The notes: generated by a model not told the origin, from the letters alone. A stretch of DNA of 43,789 nucleotides from RQOF01 sp964461135 (GCA_964461135.1 CAYWTB010000034.1:1-43789); one strand, 5' to 3'. Shown: positions 8,442-16,829, counted from the first letter of the stretch. Made by a program: numbers and translations.

Positions 8442-9815
8442 TCATGATATTCTCTTGCTGACCGGCTTCCGATGTGTATGATACCATTTTTTTATGGCAT
8501 CAACCGTTGCATTAATAACAGGATAGGTAATTGGCGATGCTGTGAGCAATGGGTGGGTCCCAATCTGTAATGTGTCAATATCCATATCAGTCATTTTGTT
8601 CAAGATTATAACCGAGAACATGTTTACCAATTCTCCGACAGAATCGCCACCATGCATTTGCGCACCTAATAGAGTATGAGAATAACGTGAGAATATTAGT
8701 TTCAGATATAATTGGGAAGCTTTTTTTATTTTAGCGGGATGGCGATCCAGGGCAATACTTTCACCCGCCACGTAATCGATACCTAATCTTTTGGCATTGG
8801 CTTCTGTGATGCCACTGACACCAAATGCCGTGTCTCCAATTTTAGTAGAAAACGATCCCAGCACGCCGGTATATTTGCGAACTACTTTTATTTTGAAAAG
8901 ATTGGATCCGGCCAGCCTGCCTTCTGCCATAGCGGTTGAAGCCAGCATAATTCCCGAAAATTCTCCGGTGAAGAAATCATGTTTGGCGGCACAATCGCCG
9001 ACAGCAAAAATATCCGGGTCAGATGTGCGTAAATATTCATTCACAAGAATACCATGAACCGGATTGTAATCCAAACCAAATTTCTCTGCCAACTCCAGAT
9101 TCGGTCTACTGCCAACAGAAACAATAACCATATCTGCCGGGATTTTTTCTCCATTTTCCAGTTCTATACCATCTACAGTACGATTACCTAAAATCGATTT
9201 CACTTTATTGTTCAGCAGGACTTTAGCACCTTTGGCTTCCAATATTTCACAGGCTTTATTCCCAAATTCCCGATCCATCGATGCAGCTAACAGGTAATCA
9301 AGCGCTTCTACCAAAACAACATTTTTATCAGCCCGCAGTGCTTCATCTGCCATTTCTACACCAATATATCCACCGCCAATGATGACGATATTTTTAATCC
9401 GGGTAGCAAATTCTCTCATTTTATTCAGATAATCGCGGTTCTTTTTTACAAAAAAAACTCCGATTTTATCTGTCCCAATCATGGCGAGCTGAATCGGTGT
9501 AGATCCGGTAGCAAGTACTAATTTATCATATTTAACCTTTTCACCACTTTTTAACAGGAGCATTTTCCCATCACGACTTATGACTTCATCGACAATGAGG
9601 TCTGCTCTGATGCTTTTGATTAGAGCGTCCGGTAAAATATCATCATCTACACTGTTTAATGACGTGAGGGTATAGGGAATACCACAAGGGATTAAGGTAA
9701 TCAATTCTTTGCGGATAACGGCAATTTTTTTATCCGGATAAGTATTATGAGCAGAAATCGCACAAGTCACCCCTGCAGGTCCACCACCAATTACAACCAC
9801 ATCATAACTTTTCAT
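8442..9815 (-). CDS. CoA-disulfide reductase / NADH oxidase-like FAD oxidoreductase
   Basis: A 457-residue pyridine-nucleotide-disulfide oxidoreductase. FAD site VVIGGGPAGVTCA is at the N-terminus, a single redox cysteine lies in LIPCGIPYTL (C44), the NAD site is IVIIGGGYIGVEMADE, and the second FAD motif is DIFAVGDCA. The lone Cys44 without a CxxxxC pair places it with CoA-disulfide reductases, NADH oxidases and NADH-dependent polysulfide reductases rather than with glutathione or lipoamide reductases. The substrate (CoA disulfide, persulfide or oxygen) cannot be chosen from the sequence. A short purine run ATTTT-AAGGAGAAGTTCC precedes the ATG. The 137 bases between this gene and the YggS-like gene hold nothing I can support. 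Confidence 0.85.
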   Translation of the reverse strand: MKSYDVVVIGGGPAGVTCAISAHNTYPDKKIAVIRKELITLIPCGIPYTLTSLNSVDDDILPDALIKSIRADLIVDEVISRDGKMLLLKSGEKVKYDKLVLATGSTPIQLAMIGTDKIGVFFVKKNRDYLNKMREFATRIKNIVIIGGGYIGVEMADEALRADKNVVLVEALDYLLAASMDREFGNKACEILEAKGAKVLLNNKVKSILGNRTVDGIELENGEKIPADMVIVSVGSRPNLELAEKFGLDYNPVHGILVNEYLRTSDPDIFAVGDCAAKHDFFTGEFSGIMLASTAMAEGRLAGSNLFKIKVVRKYTGVLGSFSTKIGDTAFGVSGITEANAKRLGIDYVAGESIALDRHPAKIKKASQLYLKLIFSRYSHTLLGAQMHGGDSVGELVNMFSVIILNKMTDMDIDTLQIGTHPLLTASPITYPVINATVDAIKKWYHTHRKPVSKRIS

Positions 9816-10074
9816 GGAACTTCTCCTTAAAAAAAAGTATTCAGAGTTCAGATTATTAATAAATTATCATCTGTTTCGAAGCCTTCAGGAAAAAGCGAAT
9901 TCAAATACAATGCAATGAAAATTCAGATCAGTTTTTCAATCAGGCTCCTCAATCATTAAAGCCATGATACATCTCCTTCAAAAAAAATTATGCTTTTTAG
10001 TAAAGTGAATTGTTATTGTTAAAACTAACCCGACATAAAAATCTCCGATTGTCTTAAAAGACTATTTTCTTTTT
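9816..10074. other. Intergenic stretch with an orphan ribosome site
   Basis: These 259 bases contain no recognisable gene. On the minus strand, AAGGAGAT (9971-9978) stands 5 bases before an ATG (9963-9965), but that frame closes after nine codons (MALMIEEPD, stop 9936-9938). The start resembles that of small clostridial-type ferredoxins, but no cysteine motif follows in any frame. It may be a remnant or a leader peptide. Nearby, AGTCTTTTAAGACA around 10052 is a weak hairpin that could end the cupin transcript. Confidence 0.3.
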
Positions 10075-10398
10075 TTATATCGGATCCCATATTACCAAAA
10101 TTGTAGCCCCTTTTTCCGAAGTAAAGGGTCCATGATTGATCCCCCGGGGAATGAATCGATAGGTTCCCTCTCCATATATTCTGCCACTGCTCTGGTATTG
10201 TCCTTCCAGAACGAAATGTTGTTCACGGGCCATATGGGAATGAGCTTCCATATCAAAACCGGGAGGTACTTTAAGTAAAAAAGTTCTCGCACTATCCTCC
10301 TCTCGAAGCATTTTTATTTTGGTTCCCTCGGGATAACCCTGTGCTTCGATCCATTCCATTTCATGATAATTTTTAAAATATTCTCCCATAGATATCAT
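10075..10398 (-). CDS. Small single-domain cupin protein
   Basis: A 107-residue cupin. Metal-binding motif 1 is H53-S-H55 with E59 and H61 in HSHMAREQHFVLEG, and motif 2 is PRGINHGPF with H89. The ligand set suits a bound divalent metal. The second motif GxNHGP is typical of small stand-alone cupins of unknown substrate that often accompany redox genes. The start is fixed by AGGAG six bases before the ATG at 10396-10398. Thirty-seven bases separate it from the 66-residue gene upstream. Confidence 0.78.
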   Translation of the reverse strand: MISMGEYFKNYHEMEWIEAQGYPEGTKIKMLREEDSARTFLLKVPPGFDMEAHSHMAREQHFVLEGQYQSSGRIYGEGTYRFIPRGINHGPFTSEKGATILVIWDPI

Positions 10399-10435
10399 CT
10401 TAATTCTCCTTTATTGGTTTATTGTAAATTCCCAG

Positions 10436-10636
10436 CTACAATAGGAATTGCCAACCGGAGCCGGATTTTACTTCAATTTGTGGATTTACAGTGCTGCCAA
10501 ATTCACTAAGTCCCGCAAAGCAAAATTCCTTTTCTCCGGACAGAAAAAAACAAACCTCATTCGCTAACCAATATTTTGCATGTACTTGAATCAATTTGAG
10601 CAATTCTTCTCGAGATAATCTCTCGACATGTTTCAT
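10436..10636 (-). CDS. Small protein, N-terminus resembling DUF6125
   Basis: A 66-residue reading frame whose stop lies 37 bases upstream of the cupin start. LSREELLKLIQVHAKYWLAN resembles the opening of DUF6125 proteins (LSxEELLELIExxAKxWLAHD), a longer conserved family of unknown function. The second half contains two cysteines and no recognisable domain, so the gene may be a shortened relative or a coincidental frame. It starts 2 bases after the peptide deformylase stop codon, which supports real translation. Confidence 0.5.
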   Translation of the reverse strand: MKHVERLSREELLKLIQVHAKYWLANEVCFFLSGEKEFCFAGLSEFGSTVNPQIEVKSGSGWQFLL

Positions 10637-10638
10637 AA

Positions 10639-11163
10639 TTAAATCTTATTCAGTTTACTTAATGAATTAAAGTATTCCCTTCTACTTTGCTTCAACTTTT
10701 CTTTTAATAAAAATTTCTCGGCAACAGAAGCATGATCAATGATAAGTACGCCGTTCAGGTGATCGATTTCATGTTGAATTATCCGGCTCATCAAACCGTC
10801 TAATTCGAGTTCTCTTGCTCTGCCTTCTTTATCAACTCCCCTAACGAGTGTGGTGTAATTGCGATCTATTTGGACCTGAATTCCCGGAAGACTTAAACAT
10901 CCTTCTTCTAACTTGTCCCGACCCTCCTGTTCAATGATTTCCGGGTTTATCAGGGTAAGTAAACCTTCGCCAATATCTGCCATAATAATCCGTTTAATCA
11001 CACCCACCTGCGGTGCAGCCAGTCCTATACCATGATTTTCGTACATTAATATGGCCATAGTATTGATGAGATCGTGCAAATCACCATTCAGGTTTACTAC
11101 CGGGAGTGCTTTTTCGCGCAACACTTTATCGGGATAGAATGTTAGTTGAATTTTTTTTGACAT
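10639..11163 (-). CDS. def: Peptide deformylase
   Basis: A 174-residue zinc or iron metalloprotease that removes the formyl group from nascent proteins. All three catalytic motifs are intact: GIGLAAPQVG (45-54), EGCLSLP with the metal ligand Cys89, and QHEIDH with the ligands His131 and His135 and catalytic Glu132. Length is normal. It is unusually placed, between a small unknown gene and a heavy-metal-type permease, and not next to fmt or rsmB, so it may be a second, operon-associated copy. That cannot be tested in this window. Confidence 0.93.
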   Translation of the reverse strand: MSKKIQLTFYPDKVLREKALPVVNLNGDLHDLINTMAILMYENHGIGLAAPQVGVIKRIIMADIGEGLLTLINPEIIEQEGRDKLEEGCLSLPGIQVQIDRNYTTLVRGVDKEGRARELELDGLMSRIIQHEIDHLNGVLIIDHASVAEKFLLKEKLKQSRREYFNSLSKLNKI

Positions 11164-11187
11164 TTTTAAAACCCCCTGGCTATTTTA

Positions 11188-12210
11188 TTAAAATCCAAGA
11201 GAAACTCCAAAGGCGCCAATTGCCAGACCCACCAGCAAGTTTATTGATTTGATAAAAATGAAATCCCGCCCGGAGTGGGCAAGCAGTGGGAGCATTCCAT
11301 GTCCATCTTGCACAATGGAGCTGGCTAATAAGATACTGAAAGGAACTGCTCCTTTCGCAAAAAGGGTCACAAAGATCAGGTGCGGACCGGACTCCGGGAT
11401 TAAGCCAACCAGTGACGCCACCGACAATACCACCCATTGATTTTCCCGGATAAGTCCTTCCAGATGTACCTGTTCAATAAGTAAGTGCATAATCAGCAAG
11501 GTTCCAAATGTCCACAAAAATATCCGGGGAGCATGCTTCCGGGCGACATGATCCCACAGGTGCTCTTCCAGGAAATGATTGGGAACGGTCGCCACAATGA
11601 AGAGAGATAATCCGGATACGGCCAGAATGGAGACTCGCAACCAGTTCCACACCAGCGGTCCGATCTGCCCTGTGACTACGGCAATAAAAAATAGGGCCAA
11701 CATCAGTGATAGAGTGGTTCGAAAAGGAGATCGGTGTTTCCACTGTCCCAGGATATGAGCTGTGGAAAAACAACGGCAGTTCTCGAAAGTATGCAGTGCG
11801 TAGCCTTCACATTTTGGCAAATTTCGGTTTTTATACTGACCGGAAAAAACATCGGTGAGAAGTCCGGCGCCTAATCCGACCAGAAATAACAGTCCTGTTA
11901 ACGCAAGGGCATGTTTGGGGATTATGGCCAGCAAGACAAAAGATTCGTCACCGCTGGTGGCGATCATGGCAGCTACAACAGCTCCCAGCGTAAGCATGCA
12001 GTGCGAGTACATGGCAACCACAATAAACGCCCCCAGGCAGCCCGGGATGGCACCCATCAGTACCCCCCCAAAGGAATATTGTCCCCAGCGGGAAGCGGCC
12101 AGCCGCTGCTGCCAGGACCCGCTGGTAAGTACGTTGACATATTCGATGACCAGCATCATCACGAACACAAAACCGGTTATCATGAGGGAAGGGTTGAAAA
12201 TACCAATCAT
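11188..12210 (-). CDS. Putative manganese/heavy-metal transporter, ArsP_2 (10TM) type
   Basis: A 340-residue polytopic membrane protein with about ten helices in two pseudo-symmetrical halves. Each half carries a related motif, GAIPGCLGAFIVVAMYSHCM near residue 53 and GLIPESGPHLIFVTLFAKGA near residue 262, followed by SGDESFVLL and QDGHGMLPLL. That duplicated layout and the central Cys/His-rich loop (CEGYALHTFENCRC) match the ArsP_2/putative manganese transporter family. Transport direction and metal are not known from sequence. A GC-rich patch compared with its neighbours suggests it may have a separate history. AGGAAA precedes the ATG. Confidence 0.75.
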   Translation of the reverse strand: MIGIFNPSLMITGFVFVMMLVIEYVNVLTSGSWQQRLAASRWGQYSFGGVLMGAIPGCLGAFIVVAMYSHCMLTLGAVVAAMIATSGDESFVLLAIIPKHALALTGLLFLVGLGAGLLTDVFSGQYKNRNLPKCEGYALHTFENCRCFSTAHILGQWKHRSPFRTTLSLMLALFFIAVVTGQIGPLVWNWLRVSILAVSGLSLFIVATVPNHFLEEHLWDHVARKHAPRIFLWTFGTLLIMHLLIEQVHLEGLIRENQWVVLSVASLVGLIPESGPHLIFVTLFAKGAVPFSILLASSIVQDGHGMLPLLAHSGRDFIFIKSINLLVGLAIGAFGVSLGF

Positions 12211-12287
12211 ACTATTTCCTATTTAAAGAAAAGAAATTCATACTATTTAAAATTTCATTTCCAAATTCCAAAACGAATAAGAAAGTC

Positions 12288-12923
12288 TTACTGAAGTTTC
12301 TTTGCTTTAATCACCACAAATCCCCCCTCTCCGTAACCGGGTTGGAACGGTTGAATTTCCTCAATCGATTCCAGCTCACCGAATACCGTCTGAACCGTTT
12401 CAATACTTCCAAATCCGGTTTGTTCTAAATATTGAGTAACCTCATCCACAGAGTAAAATGTGGCGATTCGATAAAATTTATTCTGTTTTTTTATTCTCTC
12501 ATACACTTTGCCCAGTGGACTGTTCTTATCAATCATCCCGATAATCACCGTCCCCTTTGATTTTAAAATTCTATTGGTCTCTTTAAACGATTGCTGAATG
12601 TCGTCCACAAAACAAATCGTGGTAACCATCAGAACAAAATCGAAAAAGCTGTCTGCCAGAGGTAATTTTTCTGCGACTCCATCATGTACTTTTAAGCCAA
12701 GTTTTTCTGAAAAATCCCGCATTGCCTTCGCCGGTTCCATACCTTCTTTGATGTCGAAGGGAAGAGCAAATCTTCCCGTTCCAATGCCGATCTCTATTCC
12801 ATTTTTTTCTTTGGGAATGAAATGGCGAACCGCTTCCACTTCGGATAAATAAACATACCGGTGCGTCTCGAACCATTGTTCGAATTCTTTCAAGTATTTT
12901 TCAAACGGTTCTGTCCGGGGCAT
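12288..12923 (-). CDS. Class I SAM-dependent methyltransferase (methyltransferase 11 type)
   Basis: The motif I block reads NGIEIGIGTGRFALPF, and post-motif DFVLMVTTICFVDDI and LKSKGTVIIGMIDKNSP complete a UbiE-like Rossmann fold. An ATG at 13001 would add 26 residues but would overlap the upstream gene by 56 bases in another frame. The ATG at 12921-12923, beginning MPRTEPFEKYLKEFEQWFE, leaves a 22-base gap with AGAGGT upstream and matches the usual N-terminus of such proteins, so it is preferred (211 residues). Relatives are often found near metal and redox genes in anaerobes; the substrate is unknown. Confidence 0.8.
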   Translation of the reverse strand: MPRTEPFEKYLKEFEQWFETHRYVYLSEVEAVRHFIPKEKNGIEIGIGTGRFALPFDIKEGMEPAKAMRDFSEKLGLKVHDGVAEKLPLADSFFDFVLMVTTICFVDDIQQSFKETNRILKSKGTVIIGMIDKNSPLGKVYERIKKQNKFYRIATFYSVDEVTQYLEQTGFGSIETVQTVFGELESIEEIQPFQPGYGEGGFVVIKAKKLQ

Positions 12924-12945
12924 CTGTTGTACCTCTTCAATCAAG

Positions 12946-13221
12946 CTACTTTTTGTTTCCCGAGAAATTACTTTGACTCGGCTTCCAATATTTTTTAACA
13001 AGTGCTTTCATATCATATTTTAGAAATTCAAGCAGAATCTCGCTGATACATTCTCTCTTAAAATTAGAAATGGCATTATCAGCTATTTCTAATGCTTTTT
13101 CGCGAGAACCTGCTTTACGAATTTTTTCTTCTATTTTGCCAAAATGTTTGGCAAGCAAATCTTCTATGCAAGGAACTCCATCCAATGAATATTCCTTGTC
13201 GGAAGATGTTTCTTCAATCAT
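12946..13221 (-). CDS. Small helical protein of unknown function
   Basis: A 91-residue protein without a recognised family. It is predicted to be mostly helical and charged, with Glu/Lys-rich segments (AKHFGKIEEKIRKAGSREKALEIADNA is the core, residues about 24-50). It has two cysteines at separated positions and a Lys-rich C-terminus, and no signal peptide or membrane segment. It lies 20 bases downstream of the NifX-like gene and 22 bases before the methyltransferase, so it belongs to the sigma-54 operon. Confidence 0.55.
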   Translation of the reverse strand: MIEETSSDKEYSLDGVPCIEDLLAKHFGKIEEKIRKAGSREKALEIADNAISNFKRECISEILLEFLKYDMKALVKKYWKPSQSNFSGNKK

Positions 13222-13241
13222 TTGCTGTACTCCCTAAAAGT

Positions 13242-13598
13242 TTATATATCTTTTTTCATTTTAATACGATCTTTGGAATTAAATGGTATCAATTTTCCAT
13301 TTAAAAATTGGTTAATCACCTCTTCTATTTCTCCACTAATCCACGGGATAACTTGAATTTTACTTTTGTTAAGTTTACGGTAATAAAAATCTGTAATACC
13401 ATTACAAATCAATACATCTATTCCCATCTCAAGCAATATATTAATCTTTTTCGAGGGGCTTGCCTGTACTAGATGGACGGTTTCGTGACTTTCAATCTTA
13501 TCTTTCTCAACGGAATACAGAAGAATATTCTCACTGCAGTCCAGACGATTCGATATCCGATTTTCAAAAACAGTTATTGCTACTCTTTTCATCGACAT
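13242..13598 (-). CDS. NifX/NifB-type dinitrogenase iron-molybdenum cofactor domain protein (orange-protein-like)
   Basis: A 118-residue protein of the PF02579 type. MKRVAITVFENRISNRLDCS opens the fold (one Cys), VLICNGITDFYYRKL is the conserved G-x2-x-F/YY motif, and QVIPWISGEIEEVINQFLNGKL closes the domain. These small proteins bind metal-sulfur clusters. In nitrogenase-free anaerobes they include the orange protein, which binds a Mo-Cu-S cluster. No nif gene is present here. It is the first gene of the minus-strand series, directly downstream of a sigma-54 promoter, and its regulator gene lies just upstream. Confidence 0.82.
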   Translation of the reverse strand: MSMKRVAITVFENRISNRLDCSENILLYSVEKDKIESHETVHLVQASPSKKINILLEMGIDVLICNGITDFYYRKLNKSKIQVIPWISGEIEEVINQFLNGKLIPFNSKDRIKMKKDI

Positions 13599-13620
13599 AA
13601 CCTATTTTTGAATATAAATA

Positions 13621-13637
13621 GTGCAATTCGCAAGCCA
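13621..13637 (-). promoter_or_regulatory. Sigma-54 promoter for the NifX-like gene
   Basis: On the minus strand TGGCTTGCGAATTGCAC has GG (13635-13636), exactly ten bases, then GC (13623-13624). It matches TGGC at -24 and TTGCA at -12 of the sigma-54 consensus. Transcription would start near 13611, about a dozen bases before the ATG at 13598. The short leader contains only TAGGTT as a weak ribosome site. Confidence 0.75.
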
Positions 13638-13723
13638 GGTAAATGTCAAACGAAATAAGTCATTGACATTCTATTATATTGGTGAAGTGCATATGTGTAG
13701 CAGGTAAGATATATGGTATAAAA

Positions 13724-13757
13724 CTGTCGCAATATTGCAACCATTCTCATGCGACAG
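13724..13757. promoter_or_regulatory. Probable enhancer sites for the sigma-54 activator
   Basis: GTCGCAATATTGCAAC (13726-13741) is a dyad in which seven of eight base pairs match. CTGTCGCA (13724-13731) and TGCGACAG (13750-13757) form a perfect 8-bp inverted pair, and the downstream GACAGTTGCAG repeats the same half-site vocabulary. The sites lie 90-135 bp upstream of the sigma-54 promoter, the usual position for NtrC-class activators, and immediately after the activator gene stop codon. Confidence 0.6.
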
Positions 13758-13780
13758 TTGCAGTTCTGCGAAGAATCAGA

Positions 13781-15124
13781 TTATATTAAACCATACTTTT
13801 TCATTTTCCGATAAAGTGTGGTCCGGTGCATGCCAAGTTCTTTAGCCATCTCAACTTTGTTTCTGTTATATTTCTCTAACGCTTCTAACAGTATTTGCCG
13901 TTCGGCATCTTCTAAAGGAGTAATTTCATTTGAAAACTTTTGATCTCCTGTTTTTCTCTGCGATATTTCGGGCGGCAAATGTGAAAGTTGAATTTCCTCT
14001 CCCTGGCACATCACAAAGGCATGCTCGATAATATTTTCCAACTCCCGCACATTTCCCGGAAAATCATAACGCATTAGAACGCCTAATGCGTTGCCAGAAA
14101 TACGCTCAATCATACGACCCGTTTTGTGGTTATACTTTTCTATGAAATGATCAATAAGAAGGGGGATATCGTCTCTCCGTTCTTTCAAAGGCGGAAGTAC
14201 TAATTTGACAACATTTATCCTGAAATACAAGTCATCACGAAAAGTGCCTTTCTGAACCAGAACAGATAAATCATCTTTTGTGGCCGAAATGACTCTCACG
14301 TCTGCTTTTACCGGGGCAGTGGCACCCAATGGCTCAAATTCCCTTTCCTGCAGCACCCGGAGAAGTTTAACTTGCATCGCTGGTGAAAGACTCTCGACTT
14401 CATCAAGAAAAATTGCACCACCTTTGGCTAATTCAAATCGTCCTGGTTTGTCTTTTACTGCACCTGTAAAAGCTCCCTTCCTGTATCCGAAAAGCTCTGA
14501 TTCCAGAAGGGTATCCGGTAAAGCGCCACAGTTAATCGCAACAAATGGACCCCTGTTTCGCAGACTCAAATTATGAATCGCCCTGGCAAACAGCTCTTTT
14601 CCGGATCCACTGGGCCCTTGAATTAATACCGTGCTTTCGCTTTCAGCAATAGTGGGGAGTATGTCAAAAATTTTCTGAATGCGGTGGTTTTTAGAGATAA
14701 TATCTTCAAAGGTATAAGTGCACTTAATTTCTTTTTTTTGTTGTTCAAAGGGAGAAAGATCCCGAAAGGTTTCCACACCACCAATTTTCTTTCCGGTCTT
14801 ATCTCTCAGCACTGCAGTGCTTATGCTGACCGGAATAACTTTACCATCGAACCGCAGTATATTAGCACGTCTGTTAACGAACTCCGATTCTGATTTTAAG
14901 GAACATCTTAAAGGGCAGGTCTTCTCACAGATATTTGCTTTCAATACTTCAAAACAGTATTGCCCTATTGCTTGTTCACGCGAAATGCCGGTAATTTTCT
15001 CTGCGGCGCGATTGAAATAAGTAATTTTCATATTTTCATCGACAGTGAACACCCCATCGGCAATACTATCCAGTATAATGTTGGTATGTAATAACGTGAG
15101 AGGATTTTTCGATTTCTTTGGCAT
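13781..15124 (-). CDS. Sigma-54-dependent activator with PAS sensor, AAA+ and Fis-type HTH
   Basis: A 447-residue NtrC-class activator without a phosphoacceptor receiver. Residues 13-125 form a PAS domain containing Cys57, Cys66, Cys70 and Cys74 (the last three as CEKTCPLRC), a candidate metal, cluster or thiol sensor. The AAA+ core has Walker A GPSGSGKE (170-177), the sigma-54 contact loop GAFTGA (217-222), Walker B GGAIFLDEVE and the arginine region FPGNVRELENIIEH. The final helix-turn-helix is MAKELGMHRTTLYRKMKKYG. Its gene ends beside the enhancer-like dyads that serve the NifX-like gene, so it is very likely the dedicated regulator. Confidence 0.92.
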   Translation of the reverse strand: MPKKSKNPLTLLHTNIILDSIADGVFTVDENMKITYFNRAAEKITGISREQAIGQYCFEVLKANICEKTCPLRCSLKSESEFVNRRANILRFDGKVIPVSISTAVLRDKTGKKIGGVETFRDLSPFEQQKKEIKCTYTFEDIISKNHRIQKIFDILPTIAESESTVLIQGPSGSGKELFARAIHNLSLRNRGPFVAINCGALPDTLLESELFGYRKGAFTGAVKDKPGRFELAKGGAIFLDEVESLSPAMQVKLLRVLQEREFEPLGATAPVKADVRVISATKDDLSVLVQKGTFRDDLYFRINVVKLVLPPLKERRDDIPLLIDHFIEKYNHKTGRMIERISGNALGVLMRYDFPGNVRELENIIEHAFVMCQGEEIQLSHLPPEISQRKTGDQKFSNEITPLEDAERQILLEALEKYNRNKVEMAKELGMHRTTLYRKMKKYGLI

Positions 15125-15330
15125 AGCAAGTTGTAAAAGTTAATCGTTCGAAATATACTATGAATTTTTTTTAAATTTTGCAATATTCTATAAATTCAAA
15201 TTCGATTAAAGAATAATCTCTTAGTTCTATATTTAAGAATATTTTTATGGATCAATTTTTGCCCTATTTGATAGTGTCAGGTTTTTCTAATTGGAAAATT
15301 AAAGATCTTCCCGGAAAGGAGGTGCAAAAA

Positions 15331-15468
15331 ATGTTAAACGTTTTATTATCCATAGGTACAATGAAACCTTATATTTTTGGGGGATTAGTAATTTTGGGAT
15401 TAGTTGTGTTTGTAGGATATTCCATGATAGGGCTTCACAAAACTCTTAATCACTATTTTGGGTCATAA
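15331..15468 (+). CDS. Single-span 45-residue membrane protein
   Basis: GGAAAGGAGGT (15313-15322) is a near-perfect ribosome site eight bases before the ATG at 15331, which decides this start over an in-frame ATG at 15247. The product has a short N-terminus, one hydrophobic helix (YIFGGLVILGLVVFVGYSMI) and a basic tail ending HKTLNHYFGS. It is divergent from the activator gene and could share its regulatory region. A mobile element begins within a few bases of its stop codon, so the last residues may be altered by that insertion. Function unknown. Confidence 0.6.
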   Translation: MLNVLLSIGTMKPYIFGGLVILGLVVFVGYSMIGLHKTLNHYFGS

Positions 15469-16710
15469 TATTTGGTACAAAGGGTTTAACAAAGCGTATT
15501 TTATCTTTCTGACCAGTTCTAGGGGCTGTTAAGGCAACAAGTAGAACGGTAATATGGGCTATAGTCGCATGGTTTCGAATGGCACGTATTCCTTTGACAG
15601 TCGGATCTTGCATGGCAAATGATAACAGTCGGGAAAAAATTTGTTCGATGGATGATCGGGACTGATACAATTTTTTAAATTTTTCTAATCCATAATCCAT
15701 TTGAGATCGAATGGTGGGTTCTATACGAAGAAAAGCATTACATCTTTTTCCGGTGAAGAATTTGGGATGAATAACCGGACAAGTGATATGTTGATGACTA
15801 ACTTTTTTTATTATAAACAATGGGGCAGCGATATTGAGAATAGAGAATGCCTGTTCGTTTTGGACGCATTTTCCCTCTTCGATACATCGACAATCCGGCC
15901 TGGCAGATAATATCGGTCCCCTGGATCGTGTAGTCTCCGGACTCCCGGCGAGGAGGATAAGTCGTGGACAATATAGCATAGAAATACTTCGGTATCAAAA
16001 TTAGCGTCACCAACCACCCAGGTGATCGAAAGATGATAAGTTTCTTTCACTTCCTTGAGTAGAGATGGGGCAACCTTGATTTCATGGACATTGGCTGGCA
16101 GGGTCACCTCTGCCAGCGGAAGTTCGGTGTGGATATCATTGACCATATGGTTTCGATATCCCCAAAAATAGCGGACTTCCCTTTTGTAAGGAGAAGAACA
16201 GTGGATGATGATCCCGAGTCGGGCGTTGGGATCCCCATCAGGAATTCTGGTTTTATCGAAACGATTCGATACTGAGGTTTTTAAATTGTTTTCTTTGAGA
16301 TGGATAATAATAGGACAGGAATCAACAGCCAAGGTTTCTCCATGGATGACTTTAGCATCGATTAATTCGATGAGGAGATGCTGGCTGGCGGATATCTTGC
16401 AGTATGGAATTCGGCGTACGGCGTATAAAGGAGGAGAACCGTTCAATGGAAGGAGCACGGGCAACGGGATTAAACCCTAAGTATGTACCATAACGGGATT
16501 ATTATTGATTTCAAAAACCAGGTCTGATAAAGTGGAAAGCTTTCGTAAGGTTTTATATATTAAGGCTTTTAATAAAGCATTCCGTTCTATGGGTCGGCGA
16601 CCCGTTTTTGCAACGGATTGGGTGAGAGCTGGCAGATTACGAAACAGAATGTCATATTTAACAGCGAGTGGTAAATCCAGCGGGTTAAAAAGAATGGGTT
16701 GATATTGCAT
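15446..16710 (-). pseudogene. DDE transposase of an IS4/IS5/IS1182-like element, multiply disrupted
   Basis: The N-terminal part (MQYQPILFNPLDLPLAVKYD) runs from 16710 to an in-frame TAG at 16477-16479. The frame continues with AVDSCPI and YFWGYRNHMVNDIHTELPL (first catalytic Asp and the usual linker), then VVGDANFDTEV (second Asp). Near 15960 the reading moves to a second frame (QAGLSMYRRGKMRPKRTGI), and near 15800 to a third (VIHPKFFTG, then SSIEQIFSRLL with the catalytic Glu) ending at 15446. That is one nonsense and two frameshift lesions, so the element is dead. Family assignment among the IS4-superfamily groups is approximate. Confidence 0.82.
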
Positions 16711-16829
16711 CGGTTATCCTTGAGTTTTGTGAAAGTACACAAAAATATAGGACACGAGAATACCGGATGCGATCGAGTTAGGAAAAGTAATTACAGTATA
16801 AACAACTAAATAATCATGGTAGAGTCGCT

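Noticed and set aside
9936..9965. TGA as selenocysteine at the tenth codon after the strong ribosome site
   Set aside because: The frame meets further stops soon after, no SECIS-like hairpin follows, and no selenoprotein family matches.
13242..13598. A nitrogenase cofactor gene (nifX) proper
   Set aside because: No nif structural or assembly genes are present, and the single-domain protein with sigma-54 context fits the orange-protein-like group better.
15247..15330. An N-terminal extension of the small membrane protein from ATG 15247
   Set aside because: The GGAAAGGAGGT ribosome site lies inside that extension and points to ATG 15331.
66..16710. Recoding of TAG (amber) as a sense codon, because both transposases contain an in-frame TAG
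   Set aside because: Intact genes in the window end in TAG (SCO gene at 18691-18693, ActA at 29778-29780), and the second transposase also has frameshifts, so ordinary decay explains the stops.
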